Positions 12,735 through 23,439 of a stretch of DNA of 64,000 nucleotides are shown one piece after another; the stretch's first letter is position 1, and each line of letters opens with the position of its first letter. Below the pieces are notes generated by a model. The model was not told the DNA's origin. It ran no database searches and worked only from the letters and a program-made list of their open reading frames with translations. Source of the DNA: Chamaelirium japonicum (taxonomy: Eukaryota; Streptophyta; Magnoliopsida; Liliales; Melanthiaceae); the NCBI GenBank assembly GCA_947650365.1, contig OX393549.1:38335098-38399097 (forward strand), given 5' to 3'. The position numbers and the translations under genes were made by a program.

Positions 12735-13170
12735 TGTTAATCACCCACGAGACCTATTTTGTTCCAACCTCTTTAAAGAGGTTGGAGCATCACCCTCTTT
12801 CTCATTGGTTTATTTCAAGACCATGCATATCATTTCCCACTATTTATCTTCTTTTTTTGCTGGACCGCCAGGCAGCCAGAGGACTTGGTGCTAGAGCAAT
12901 GGCTCAATGAGGTCCGAAGATCGAAACGATGGGAGGCAGTCAGCAGCTGCTATTTATTATTTCCATAATCTCGTGAACATGACATCAACGGCTTGGACTG
13001 GCACGCGCAAACAAGACACAACGGCCTTGAGGGAAAGTTTGAGCCCTTTGGTTCCCACTATTTATCTTGGTGAAATGACAAAAAGCCCTTGAAATGGACC
13101 AATGAGAGAGAGGGTGATGCTCCAACATCTTTGAGGTTGGAACAAAATCGTTCTCATCACCCACTAACCA
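12735..13170. mobile_element. Foldback element with about 85-bp inverted arms
   Basis: The arm at about 12740-12828 and the arm at about 13087-13168 are imperfect reverse complements. Both contain GTTGGAGCATCACCCTCT on one strand, followed by CTCATTGGT and TTTCAAG. The left arm also has its own small palindrome AACCTCTTTAAAGAGGTT. The loop holds about 260 bases with no protein domain. It resembles a MITE. No clean target duplication was found. Confidence 0.6.
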
Positions 13171-13445
13171 AGGAGCTTCAACCTCTTTATTGAAGGAATC
13201 CCAGCAAAACAATCTAAGTACCAAACCTCCTCCTAAAAATCCCCAACACAGTTATGTCGACCGGTTGATTCCGCAAGCAACCAAGCTAATCCAGGGAGGG
13301 AACCAACAAGGAGCCCCACAATAGAGTCAGGAGCTCCTCGGCCTAGTCGGCGGGCGAGTAGGTCATGGTATCGATAATAGCCCCATCCACAATGGTTAGA
13401 GAAGGTTACAAACTGAAATCGACAGAAACTTCAGTGAACAGTATA
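13171..13445. other. Spacer before Helitron H1
   Basis: Unique-looking DNA without a gene. It ends in A at 13445, the 5' flanking base expected for a Helitron insertion between A and T. Confidence 0.5.
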
Positions 13446-13789
13446 TCTATATAACATGGCACGACGGTTTTTTTCTGACTAGACAAAACGGTACACAACA
13501 AGCTGACTAGGACAAGCTGAGTGGACAAAAATGAACCAAAATCCCCCAATCACATCCCCCTAGCCCGCGACCCTGTGATCCCTATCCCCAAATATCGCTC
13601 CATTCCTGTAAAAATCTTCCAACCGTCCGATAATCCTCAGTCGTCTGATGCACAATATCTCCTCTGCGTTGCCCGATCCCTCAGCCCCCACGTTGCCTGA
13701 TCCCGCATCCCCCTAATTCCTGCCCCTCTCCTCTCTCATTCCTCTTTCTCAGCTCTCTCCCTCTTTCAATTTGGTAACCCAAAACTCTA

Positions 13790-14120
13790 TGATCCCACAG
13801 CCCCTTAATTCCCGCCCCTCTCCTCTCTCATTCCTTTCTCTCATCCCTCTCCCTCTCTCAATTTGGCAAGGTCTCATCCCCAAATCTCTCATCCGCACCC
13901 ACTCCTCTCTCATGGAACCCCAAATCCCATCCCCGAAATCTCGCAGCCCCCCGCGTTGTCCGATCCCGCAGCCCCCTAATTCCCGCCCCTCTCCTCTCTC
14001 TCAGCCCTCTCCCTCTCTCAATTTGGTAGCCCCAAAACTCTCATCCGCGCCCCTTTCTTATCAAACCGCAAATCCCAGCTCCAAATCACATCCCTTCTCT
14101 CTCAAACCCTCTCTCTTTCT
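13790..14120. repeat. Pyrimidine-rich imperfect repeat inside H1
   Basis: CCCGCCCCTCTCCTCTCTC followed by CTCTCAATTTGG occurs at about 13811 and 13981, with a weaker copy near 13720. It has no coding signal beyond CT-driven ORFs. Confidence 0.55.
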
Positions 14121-14175
14121 GATCGCCAAGAGAGATCGATCTACCCATCGCCACCGCTGCCCCTTCGCCTACCCA

Positions 14176-14176
<1 letters not shown>

Positions 14177-14249
<73 letters not shown>
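14177..14249. repeat. (CT)n microsatellite
   Basis: About 36 uninterrupted CT units. A related but shorter tract lies at 15131-15169. In both cases the sequence GAGAGATCGATCTA and CATCGCCACCGCTG is nearby, so a segment about 1.05 kb apart has been duplicated inside H1. Confidence 0.95.
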
Positions 14250-14253
<4 letters not shown>

Positions 14254-14339
14254 GATGGTTTTTTTATTCTGCTTTTGATGGCTGTTTTGATTTTGATGGT
14301 TGTTTTGAATCCTACTGATGTAATATTTGATGGTTGTAA

Positions 14340-15120
14340 TAAGGATTTCGAGCTGTGTAATAAGAACCCATTGTAAAAGAATTTCGAGCTCCAAATGGGC
14401 TTTGATTCTGATGGTTTTTTTTTGGTCGAAATCAATTTGTTCTTAGTATTTTGTATTTTTTCCGATTATATTTTGCAATGGATTTTGATTCCTACCGGTT
14501 GTAATCAATGGTTTTTTTTCCAGATTTATAGCTCTATGATCTGAGCCAATGGGTTACAACCAAAAAAAACCCATTTTGATCTATGTAAAAGAATTTCGAG
14601 TTTCAAATGGGCTTTGATTCCTATGGTTTTTTTTTTGTCGGAATCAATGTGTTCTTAGTATTTTGTATTATTTACGATTATTTTTTGGGATGGGCTTTGA
14701 TTCCTACTGGTTATAATCAATGATTTTTTTCAGATTTATTTTTCAGATTTACAGCTCTAAGATCTGAGCCAATGGGTTACAACAAAAAAAAAAAACCATT
14801 TTGATCTATGTAAAAGAATTTCGAGCTTCAAATGGGCTTTGATTCCTACTGGTTGTAATCAATGTTTTTTTTCAGATTTATTTTTCAGATTTATAGCTCT
14901 AAGATCTGAGCCAATGGGTTACAACAAAAAAAAAACCATTTTGATCTATGTAAAAGAATTTCGAGCTTCAAATGGGCTTTGATTCCGATGGGTTTTTTTT
15001 GTCGGAATCAATGTGTTATTAGTATTTTGTATTTTTTTTCGATTATTTTGTAATCAATGATTTTTTTCAGATTTATAGTTCTAAGATCTGAGCCATTGGG
15101 TTACAACAAATTCCAGCCTC
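14340..15120. repeat. Variable tandem repeat (140-225 bp units) in H1
   Basis: GTAAAAGAATTTCGAG followed by CAAATGGGCTTTGATTC occurs at 14373, 14585, 14810 and 14950 (spacings 212, 225, 140). Each unit also holds runs of T or A and the phrase ATCTGAGCCAATGGGTTAC. Unit length varies by loss or gain of internal pieces. Confidence 0.8.
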
Positions 15121-15128
15121 AAATCACA

Positions 15129-15172
<44 letters not shown>

Positions 15173-15943
15173 CGCACAGAGAGATCGATCTATCCATCGC
15201 CACCGCTGTCCCTCCACCTACTCAGGTTTTTTTATTCTGCAATTTGATGGTTGTAATAAGAATCATTGATGCCGATGTTTTTTTTTTGTTGTAATCAATG
15301 GGTTCTTAGTATTTTGTATTTTTTTTTATTATTCGATGGTTGTAATAACAATTTCGAGCTGTGTAATTTTTGGTTGTAACCCATTAATTCTTATGGGCTT
15401 TCATTCCAATAGGTTTTTTTTATCGTTGTAATCAATGGCCGATGGTTTTTGATCGTGCTCCACAAAAATGCTCTCTTTTTTTGGTCAGTTGATTTTGCAA
15501 AGGTATTTTTTTTCTTCGGGTCTTTTTTTTTTTCTTTTGATTCTAAAGGTTCTAATTGCAAAGGTTTTGATTGTACCCTTTCTCTGTTTTGTTTTTTTTT
15601 CTTTTGATTGTAAAGGTTTTGTTATATGACCCGCCACTGAGAACGCAGGTGGCTATTTGTTTCGTGCCATTATTAAATGCATCAGTATGCTTCCATGGAG
15701 ATTTGGAGAACAAATAATCCTTGCCTCCCAAATATATTTTTTTTCTTTTAGGAGAGGGGGGGGGAGAGAGAAATGTAATGAATACCCACGAGATTAGAGT
15801 TTTACTGAATTTGCCTAATGAATACTCCGTGCCTAATGAATTCTCTGAGCCTAATGAATAATTCAATAGATAAATTTATAAAGTTTGCTCCTTTTTTGTA
15901 TTAATTCGTCGTATTTATTCAAAACATAATGTTCATCCATTAG
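15121..15943. other. H1 interior: CT tract and T-rich DNA before the H2A exon
   Basis: Contains (CT)n at 15131-15169 and T-rich sequence repeating the TTGATGGTTGTAATAA theme. The stretch just before 15944 ends in CATCCATTAG, which looks like an intron 3' splice site, so the captured piece probably includes part of the H2A intron. Confidence 0.5.
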
Positions 15944-16157
15944 ATATTGGAGCTGGCGGGGAATGCGGTGAGGGACAACAAGAAGACGAGGATCGTGCCC
16001 TAGCACATTTCAACTAGCGGTGAGGAACGATGAGGAGCTGTCGAAGCTGCTCGGCACCGTCACTATCTCCAACGGCAGCGTGATGCCCAACATCCACAAC
16101 CTCCTCCCCAAGAAGGCCGGGGCCTCCAAGTCTGCCCCTGCTGATGATGAGTTCTAG
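15944..16157 (+). pseudogene. Histone H2A C-terminal exon captured by Helitron H1
   Basis: H2A is a core histone that packs DNA in nucleosomes. The translation matches the conserved C-terminal half of H2[19 protein letters not shown], then HI, then after a one-base insertion near 16012 the segment [10 protein letters not shown], then [13 protein letters not shown], ending SAPADDEF and TAG at 16155. The Arg of the usual RIVPRHIQL segment is a TAG here, and the inserted T shifts the frame. The first half of H2A (helices 1 and 2 of the histone fold) is absent. The exon starts right after an AG, consistent with capture of genomic DNA at an intron boundary rather than of a spliced copy. It lies in the same direction as the Helitron. 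About 170 bases of apparent 3' UTR follow. Confidence 0.9.
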
Positions 16158-17139
16158 AACCCCCTATGCTTCTCTTATCGCTTTCATTTGATTTAACTAG
16201 GTCTGTAGATTGATGGTGGGTGGTGATGTCTGTAAGTGTTTGGTTATGTTCTCAGTCTTCTAATGTTTCTGTAGTTTGGATGGATGCTGGATTTTGTGAA
16301 TGGAAGTTTAGAGGATCCTTCTTCTCTTTTCCATTTTTTTTTTAGCTTTTTAATGCATTAACTTACTTTGAAGTGGAAAATAATATATCTCCAGATTTCA
16401 TTATCAGATTGTTCCAATATATTAGTCGATGTTGATCTTGAGCTAAATTTCACAGGGGGAGGGGCAAAGTGTAATTTACCATACCACTTCATAGCCGTTT
16501 GATGGACCATACTTGATGATCACAGTTGTCTGTTGGAACCATATCCGATCCATGATTCGCACTTATCCCCAAAATGGACAAACCGAGTGCAATTTTGTTA
16601 CTGAATTGATTTGCTGTGTTTGCTTACGACCCAAAAAAGGGTACAAAAAATGCACTACACGATATGGCTGAAGCAAAAGCAGTATTTTTGCTACCTGATT
16701 GATTTGCTACACTTGCTTGCGGCCAATCTTGGTGTGCCACGTCATTCATTTAAAGGGCACGATTTGGCTATAAGCAAGTGCGGCAAACCCACCGTGTATC
16801 TAAAATACCTTCTTGCTTGCGGCCAATCTTGCTTTGCTGTCGAAAGCTGTTGTTGCTGTATCGATAGGATGTGGATGTCACTGCCGAATATGGTCGCTGT
16901 CAAACAATTTTTGACTCCACCGAAAATTGGCTCCCCGCCAAAATTGTTTTGTTGCCGAAGGTAGCCGTCCGAGTACAGGCATTGTTCAGGCAATTTGCTG
17001 CTACTTAGGCCGGATGTGTTTTTTAGCGGCGGTGGCGGTGACTGTCGATGGAGGATGTGAGAACTCCGAACATTACCCTGGGGGTGTTGCCACCGAAGGC
17101 GACCGTTGCATTTCCAAAGCTGTCGAAGGTGGCCATTAA
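16158..17139. other. H1 interior after the H2A exon
   Basis: Up to about 16330 this looks like H2A 3' UTR. The rest contains GCCGAAGG/CCGCCGAAA-type motifs that become dense near the H1 3' end. ORFs at 16611-16964 (plus) and 16742-17176 (minus) show no domain. Confidence 0.4.
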
Positions 17140-17310
17140 ATATTGTCACCTTCCATAAAATAATGTCATCGTTCATGAAATATTGTTATCACCCTCAAAA
17201 TATTATTCTCTCCATCGAAATATTGTCGCCGCTCTCGAAATATTTTGTTGCCACTTTTAAAATATGTCACCTACCTCGAAATATTGTACCCGTCCTCGAA
17301 ATACTTTGCA
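17140..17310. repeat. CGAAATATTGTC short tandem array in H1
   Basis: Six to seven degenerate units of about 24-28 bases, each with a CTCGAAATATTGT or CATGAAATATTGT core. A partial hairpin-GCACGGGC motif (about 17317-17335), like the Helitron 3' end, follows directly. Confidence 0.7.
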
Positions 17311-17357
17311 TGTCGACAAGCACGGGCCACCAAAACGGCCCGGTGATTAGTTAAATG

Positions 17358-17360
<3 letters not shown>

Positions 17361-17402
<42 letters not shown>

Positions 17403-17646
17403 GCGTGTCTGTGTTTGTGCTCGCGCTAAATGGCTACCAAAACGGCCCGGCGATTTGGTTACCTCACTCACACTCGGCAGCCTCTCAGCCCACAACTACC
17501 ATACCCACCATTTAGGCTTGACCCATTATGAAAAATAATAATATAAAATTATCCCATTTAGAATTTTTGCCTTAGGCCTTAGTTTGTGTTGAGATGGCCC
17601 TGCTCTCTTGCCCACTCTCTCTCTCTATCTATCTCTCTTTTCCCCA

Positions 17647-17698
<52 letters not shown>
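17361..17698. repeat. Two (CT)n tracts in the 3' part of H1
   Basis: CT runs at 17361-17391 and 17651-17698. The sequence between them carries AAAACGGCCCGG twice (about 17333 and 17439). No gene. Confidence 0.85.
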
Positions 17699-17701
<3 letters not shown>

Positions 17702-17754
17702 TTTCTCCCCCCGGGGTAGGGGAGGTGGGGGTTGGTTGGTCAAACTGAAGGCTC

Positions 17755-18252
17755 CCGCTTCATGCCAATTGGCACGGGCATGCCGAAGGCAATCAGGTGT
17801 GTTGTCGTCGCATACGACGAATGGGGTGGGGTGGTGATGCCCGGGAGGTGTTTAACTTTTCTTTAGACACTTGATTTCTCTCGCTGCATTGTTGACAGGT
17901 GTGTTACCGCCGAAGGCGGCCCACTACAGTGCCGACGGGCACGGGCATGCGATGGGTTCAACGGATGGCTCTGATCAAGACACCCATGATGGTGAGTTGC
18001 AACGAAAAAAAAAAGAATAAATATTTAAATGGGTCTTACCGAGTCTTAGTGGTTGTCGGTTCGTTGGGGAGGGCCGGTGTTGTCGCCGAAAGTTTTTTGT
18101 TGCCGAAGGTGGTCAGGTGCGTTGTCGCCGAATACGACGTTGTGGGTGGGGGTGGTGATGCCCGGGGGTGTCCTGCCTAGCTTTTTTGCCGACAGTTGTG
18201 TTGCCGCCGAAGGCGGCCCGCTGCAGTGCCGACAGGCACGGGCATGCACTAG
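17755..18252 (+). repeat. Duplicated Helitron 3'-terminal modules
   Basis: Three hairpin-plus-GGGCATGC modules stand in a row. TGCCAATTGGCACGGGCATG is at about 17762, GTGCCGACGGGCACGGGCAT at about 17929, and the terminal copy is at 18226-18252. The stretch from the second to the third, with CCGCCGAAGGCGGCCC before the hairpin, recurs at a 297-base offset. Only the last ends CTAG followed by T. Confidence 0.75.
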
Positions 18253-18358
18253 TCCATTAACAGGCAATAAAAGAAATATGCTTATAATTCCTTTTTTTCT
18301 CATATAAAGCAAATACAAATGCAATGACTTTTACTTGCTTTTACAATTAGCATTTTCT

Positions 18359-19128
18359 TTTTTCTTTTTTTTTTTTATTCATGGAAAGGGGAGGTCAACT
18401 GACCTTCGAGAGACGCTACAATCCGGCGCAGCCAACAAAAGCGCTAGCAAACAGACAACCACCATCACCGGGTGGAACAAAGAAGCATAAACCCCCAACC
18501 ACTTAACACACCACACACCACCGCTCGCTGGCTGGAAGCACCGCACAGATGGGCCGCAGCACAACCGCACGTCGGCGGAGACAACACACTGCTCACTAGT
18601 GGAAAAAAAAGGGGGAAAAAAAAAAACCAAAAAGACGCCAAAAAACACCACCCAACATCTCGGCATATAAAATGAAGAGGCGACGCCGATCTGCTCCTCC
18701 AGCTCCGATCCAACCGCCTCCGCCAAAGCGCCACCGGGATCCATTCCATTGTTGCAAAGGAGGGGACCTGGAAACCCCATCTTCGGAACCTCCGCCGCCG
18801 ACGGGCCCGGGGCCAGATTTGCCACACCCGCCGCAGACCGCCGGAGAATGCCATCCCGAAGCCGTCGGAGGCCGGTGAAAGCAAGCAGAGAAGGGAATCG
18901 CACCGTCCCAGATAGACGAACACAAAATTACCGCTGTCAGATACCCCCTATCTACAAGAGGAGGGAAGGGGGCTCCAGATTCGTACCCCTATGCGATCCG
19001 CCTGCATCCCGGCCTCCTCGGAGCCACCGGCGACATCCGAGAAGGCCAAGAGACGCTCTCCGAACCCTAAACCAAGGGGGGAAGAGCCTAGCCACTACTC
19101 ATGCAATAGACCACAATGAGCATTTTTC
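18359..19128 (-). mobile_element. Poly(A)-tailed retroposon, minus strand, source unknown
   Basis: On the plus strand it begins with a T-rich run (18359-18377). On the minus strand it therefore ends ...CTTTCCATGAATAAAAAA. The flanks carry similar direct repeats: AGCATTTTCT (18349-18358) and AGCATTTTTCT (19129-19139). Together these indicate target-primed retrotransposition. GC-rich minus-strand ORFs (for example 18379-18903) overlap in several frames and show no known domain, so this may be a LINE 5' region or a processed transcript. Confidence 0.6.
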
Positions 19129-19139
19129 TAACCTAGAAC

Positions 19140-19519
19140 ATTGGTGTCTAGGTCAGGAAAGTGAGAATGCTTCCAACAAAAATAATTCAATGACCGCAAT
19201 AACTTTCATAACAAAAAAAGTGGACTTCAAATATAAATCACAAGATCAAGTTTCATTAGAAGGCAAAAAATAAGGCATATTCAGATAGAACGTGTGCGGA
19301 TCTTCCATGGCATACCCTTCAGAAAACCGTACTCCTCGAAAGCCACTTTGGGCTCGGGACAGGTTTGGGTACACCCTCACAAGCTCAGGCCAGGCCCGGG
19401 CTTAGGATGGCCTGACCCAAACCCGTCCCGGGATTGGGATCTCCCGATCCAAACCTGGCTTGGACGACTCCCAAAAAAATCGAGACCCTACAACAGTTCA
19501 ATCGTCAATGTAAATGTCT
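19140..19519. repeat. GGGCC/GGCTT-rich dispersed repeat segment
   Basis: The part from about 19342, with CACCCTCACAAG, GGGCTTAGGATGGCC and CGACTCCCAAAA, recurs at 41820-41920 and 63310-63410. Each time the same LINE tail follows to the right. No gene. Confidence 0.65.
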
Positions 19520-19960
19520 TTTTGAGAACCCCTCAAAAATGAGGGAGGGGTAGGCAGCACTCGAGCAATTTGTTAGAATATTAAAAAGGGTTCGGGTTAC
19601 ATCAAATTATAAAAATCTCTAGCCTTGCTCATGAACGAATCAACCCATTGCAAGATGCAAAGCTTAAAGATAGAAACAACCGATCTAATAAGCTCTGCTT
19701 CAGTCACTTCTTTGCTATTAAAAAAATCATGTTGTTCCTCTCTAACTAAAGCACCCATAATATCCCTATCGCCAGGATGTCCCATGGAGTCTGGATGCTT
19801 CTCTTCACTCTTTGCCTCCAAATCGAACAAAGAGTGCATAGAGTACCCGGGTGGGAGCGAACCCCACATTGATGCTCGAAGTGGTCCTAAAGTCTCCTCG
19901 CGAATGGGTATCTTAGAAGCAAGGGGGACAAAAATGATCATTACGCCATTTGAATTGACT
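19520..19960 (-). pseudogene. L1-type LINE 3' end, ORF2 C-terminus, truncated
   Basis: On the minus strand a frame (from 19941 to 19597) ends with a segment in which a V.EEQHDFFNSKE-like stretch precedes ..LQWVDSF. This resembles the end of plant LINE ORF2 after the zinc-finger-RVT region (usually W.ERN.RIFN then a W near the stop). The element tail with a CCCTC..TTTTTGAGGGG motif follows at 19520-19560. Relatives lie at 22140-22500, 41950-42380 and 63430-63900. Confidence 0.6.
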
Positions 19961-20837
19961 TAAAAGACTTTGGCATATTTTTTGAAGGGGGGCTTAATGT
20001 TAAGTCCCCATAGCAACATTCTGTTAACTATAGTTTCTGACAAAAAATGTTATGTCGTCAAGATCCAATTGTAAAAATCAAGTTGCATTAAGTTTTGCGG
20101 CTGGTAAAAAGAGGCATATGTCTATAAAATGTTATCAAATTATTCTTCTGTTAACCAACGATGTTGCGCCCCCACTAAACTATTAGTTTTGATACCGATG
20201 GTTGAATCATTGTAGTTGCTACTGTAATTTTACTCTAGCACCTATAGTGATTTTTATTGTCAGTGCTATAGAGATTTCGTCATGTCTGATATAGTAAAAT
20301 CATTGTAGAACTGAGTACGATTTAATATATTTGAGTATCATTTTAAATCAATCATTGTATCAACTACAATGACATTATTGTAGTGTGTGCAATAATTTCA
20401 ATATAGATATTACAGTGATTTCACTGTAGCTGCTACAATGATTTAAAATAATATTCAGATATATGAAATGATACTCAATTTCTACCATGTTTTAGCTTGT
20501 ACTCAGATATACAAAATGATACTCAATTCCATACAATAAAATCAGTGTAGCAGCTACGATAATTTCAATGTAGCCGCTATAGTGATTTCATTGTAACTGC
20601 TACAATGATTTAAAATAATACTCAGATATATGAAATGATACTTAATTTTCTACAGTGATTTTAAATGGTAATTAAATATATAAAATGATATCCATTGCTA
20701 CAGTTATTTCACTATAGCAGGTATGACGAAATATTTGTAGCAATCAAGGTAATTATCATAGCTGCTACAGTGATTTCACTGTAACTGCTACAATCATTTT
20801 AAGTAATACTTAAATATACAAAATGATACTCAATGCT
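19961..20837. repeat. CTACAGTGATTTCA short repeat field
   Basis: From about 20180 the plus strand is rich in degenerate GCTACAGTGATTTCACTGTA and CTACAATGATTT units alternating with AGATATACAAAATGATACTC. The TGCTACAGTG and CACTGTAGC forms make many small inverted pairs. The same field resumes at 21240-21350, and related pieces lie at 42660-42713 and 43736-43960. It is interrupted here by a LINE copy. Confidence 0.75.
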
Positions 20838-21230
20838 TTTTTTTTTTTTTGAGAAATCCCTCTTGGTGTGGTGAGAGGGGGGGATTGGCCTTGGCCCCCT
20901 ACCAGTTTATTAAAAAAAGCCAAAAGTACAACTGTGCCTAAGGCATCAAAACCCAAAAGAAATCCCCGACCAACATGGCCTAACTCGAAAAACCGTAACA
21001 AGAAGAACCAAAGACCCCTGGGAATCAAAACTTCGAAACATTCAACCTTTTCAGCTCACGAATTTGAGCTAGAAAGGATTTTGTATCCGTCCCCTTGCTA
21101 GAGAAGCCGATAGCCAAAGCAATATCGAGAATGGTTTCATCCTCCAGCATAGTAAGAGGTAGGTTCAGCCCCTCCTCATCTAGGTTTGACAATTGATCAT
21201 GAAGATTCTGGAATGGGAAGACCGATTGGT
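20838..21230 (-). mobile_element. LINE copy in which the ORF1 end joins the 3' tail (no ORF2)
   Basis: Flanked by the direct repeat CTCAATGCT (20829-20837 and 21231-21239). On the minus strand it ends with AATAAACTGGTAGGGG, then AGAGGGATTTCTC and a poly(A), closely matching the tail of the full LINE at 29500-29570. Upstream of the tail an open frame ends ..LEDETILDIALAIGF..KSFLAQIRELKR.. and TGA. This resembles the C-terminus of that LINE's ORF1 (LDQESVVALAGECGI..ALFVKTLREMEKER). ORF1 is therefore joined to the 3' UTR without any ORF2, as in a half-LINE. Confidence 0.7.
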
Positions 21231-21239
21231 CTCAATGCT

Positions 21240-21739
21240 ATAGTGGTATCATTGTAGAAATCACGATGAAATCTCTGTAGTAACCGTGATGAAATCACTA
21301 TAGTTGCTACAGTAAAATCACTATAAGCAACTTGTGGTACTATAGCATCTACTGTCAATTAACGTGGGAGGATCTCATGGATATTTTTGGTATTTAAAAA
21401 AGACACATCATCTAATACTGTTAGAAAATATTCTCTTACATGCAAAAAGTGTGGGAGAGAATAACCTTTAAAACTAACTATAGCCTGTAGACCTATTGTA
21501 AACAAACAAAATAACTTCTCCTCTTAATCAAACAAAATGTTATTGTGGACCTATACCTAATTTTCTCTCTTTTGAATGCCAAAAATATCATTGTTCTCCC
21601 CTAATTTTCCCTTTTTTTAATCCAAAAGGCAAAACGATTGTTTTTTTTGTTTAGAGTCACAAAACGGTTGTTTTGAATGGTATTCTACACAACTTGTATT
21701 CTATGTTTTTTGTTTCCCATTTTAACACTCTCCTTATAG
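21240..21739. other. CTACAGTGA field remainder and AT-rich DNA
   Basis: 21240-21350 continues the CTACAGTGA field. The rest is AT-rich with no ORF or RNA gene recognised. Confidence 0.45.
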
Positions 21740-21744
21740 TTAGG

Positions 21745-21900
21745 GGTGCAACTTGGGTCGGGTTAAACCGATAACTGAACCAACCCAACCTAAATGGGTC
21801 GGGTTAATTGGTTCGGATATTTCGACCAAATGGGTTGGTTCAATTCTAAGTTTTGTGAACTCGACTAAATACGGGTCGATTCCAGGTTGAGGCATGGGTA
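21745..21900. mobile_element. hAT-like GGGTCGGGTT element end
   Basis: Begins TTAGGGGTGCAACTTGGGTC, like the element ends at 22495 and 54266. It continues with GGGTCGGGTTAA and inverted AACCCAACC sequence. The opposite end was not found, so this may be a fragment. Confidence 0.5.
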
Positions 21901-22059
21901 GACCCATAACCGAAGCCATATATATTAGGCCACATATATGTGAAGTCCACATACATTTGCCACAGGTTTGGACTCGGGGGCTACATCTTACTAGCACACC
22001 AGTAACTGTTTGTTGTTTGCTAACGTTGAACAAATTACCAAGAGGGAGATAGGCAGCCC

Positions 22060-22495
22060 CCGAGCAACATAGTATAAATTCGGTTGCCCCAAAAAAAAAA
22101 ATTGAAACCCTATAACAATTCAATCATCCATGTATATGTTTTTTAGAGAATCCCTAAAAAATGAGGGACGGTTAGACAACCCCCGACCACTTTATTAGAA
22201 TATCAAAAAGGTACTAGGTTACAATCAAATTGCAAAAATATCTAACCTCGTTCGTGAAAGAATCAACCCATGCCGAGATCCAGAGCTTAGAGATAGAAAC
22301 AAGTGATCCAGAGCTTAGAGATAGAAACAAGTGATCTAATAGGCTCAGATTTAGCTGCTTCTTTGCTGATAAACATCCTATTATTCATTTCCAATCAAAG
22401 CACCCGCAGTAACCCCATCGCTAGGACATCCCATAGAGTCAGGATGCTTCTCTTCACTCTCTGTCTCTTCTACGTCGGCCAAAGAGCGCATAGAG
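22060..22495 (-). pseudogene. L1-type LINE 3' fragment with 28-bp tandem duplication
   Basis: Same tail as at 19520 (GAGAATCCCTAAAAAATGAG on the plus strand, then CTTTATTAGAATATCAAAAAGG) and the same coding remnant on the minus strand. A 28-base unit starting GATCCAGAGCTTAGAGAT is doubled at 22277 and 22305. Confidence 0.55.
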
Positions 22496-22812
22496 TTAGG
22501 GGTGTCAACGGGTCGGGTCGTGTCGGGTTCGTGTCGTGTCCAAAACCCCTAGACGCGGACCCGACCCGTTTAAATAATCGTGTCTAGATCCTAAACCCGT
22601 ACCCGACCAGCTAATAAACGGGTAGACCCGATAAGACCTGGTAAGATCCGTTTACCACACGGGTCTATTCAGTTGACCCGATCTGATCCAATCCGACTCG
22701 ACTCGACCTGACCCGATAGACCCGCTGTACTATATATAACAGTATCGGATTGCGGGTAGACCCGACCCGACACGACCCGTTGAATATTAAACGGGTCTTC
22801 TCGGGTCTACCG
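22495..22812. mobile_element. hAT-like GGGTC-rich element
   Basis: Starts TTAGGGGTGTCAACGGGTCG, the usual 5' end of a common plant class of GGGTC-rich hAT-type non-autonomous elements. It is filled with inverted GACCC/GGGTC units, and AAACGGGTC recurs. No matching CACCCCTAA end is visible. Confidence 0.55.
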
Positions 22813-23439
22813 TGTCCAAATCCTAAATCCACTGCTTTTTTTCTCTTTCGTGCTCTTATATTGGCTGATGCCGGGGTTGCAGGGTATTCTCAAAGGAACG
22901 AAGAAGAAGAAGAAGAAGAAGAGAGAGAGATAGAGAGAGAGAGAGGCGCTTCCGGGGTTGGTAGGTGATCCGATCACACGTCAGGATGTACGATCTTCAT
23001 TTTCTATTATGTCGATTTCAATTAATTCGTTAGTAGAAGCTTTGTGTTTTAATTATTTCTTATTCATGGGATTTTCTGTTTCTTTCAGTCTAATTTTCTT
23101 TTTTCTGTGTTTTTTTTTAAAAAAATCACCAACCTTATCTTTTTTATTCTGAAATGCCTCGGAGCCTTATGCATTTCATGGTTTTTCTTCTTTTTTTTTG
23201 GTTTTTTTGACTTAACCCCCACCTAATTGGGTTAATTAAATGGCACCCCTCTGGTCTTAATTTACATTCCAAGTGCATTAGAATTCTTTTTTTCAGAGTG
23301 ACATTCATGTTCCGGAATATTTTGAAGATTTTTAGTATCAAAGAGTTTTTTTTTTTTGTGTGTGTCCTCTGGGTTTGATTTGAGATTTATAAGATTTATT
23401 GTTCGTTGCCATTTGTAACTTTTTATTTGTGTAGTGGAC
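22813..23439. other. Upstream region of NLR copy C
   Basis: Includes (AAG)n/(AG)n at 22899-22945. From about 23255, AAGTGCATTAGAATTC and then GGGTTTGATTTGAGAT and TTTTTATTTGTGTAGTGGAC match the sequence before the A and B start codons (33845-33940 and 57405-57500). That part is probably shared 5' UTR or promoter. The GC-rich block found upstream of A and B is missing here. Confidence 0.55.

Larger units (their letters stand above)
13446..18252 (+). mobile_element. Non-autonomous Helitron H1
   Basis: The 5' end reads TCTATATAACATGGCACG and the 3' end reads GGCACGGGCATGCACTAG, preceded by hairpins CCGCCgaaGGCGG and GTGCCgacaGGCAC. Flanking bases are A on the left and T on the right, as expected for Helitrons. 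Both ends recur in H2 (54013-56336) and H3 (44419-44957), so they are true element termini. No Rep/helicase protein is encoded, so mobility would need an enzyme from elsewhere. Inside are CT microsatellites, two tandem arrays and a histone H2A 3' exon. Confidence 0.8.

Noticed and set aside
14340-15120. CRISPR-like repeat-spacer layout
   Set aside because: Repeat units are long and variable in a plant Helitron, with no cas genes. It is a tandem repeat with indels.
13446-18252. Autonomous Helitron
   Set aside because: No Rep or helicase motif seen in any frame between the termini.
18379-18925. Overlapping minus-strand ORFs of 109-174 codons
   Set aside because: Three frames open together in GC-rich retroposon DNA, and none resembles a known protein.
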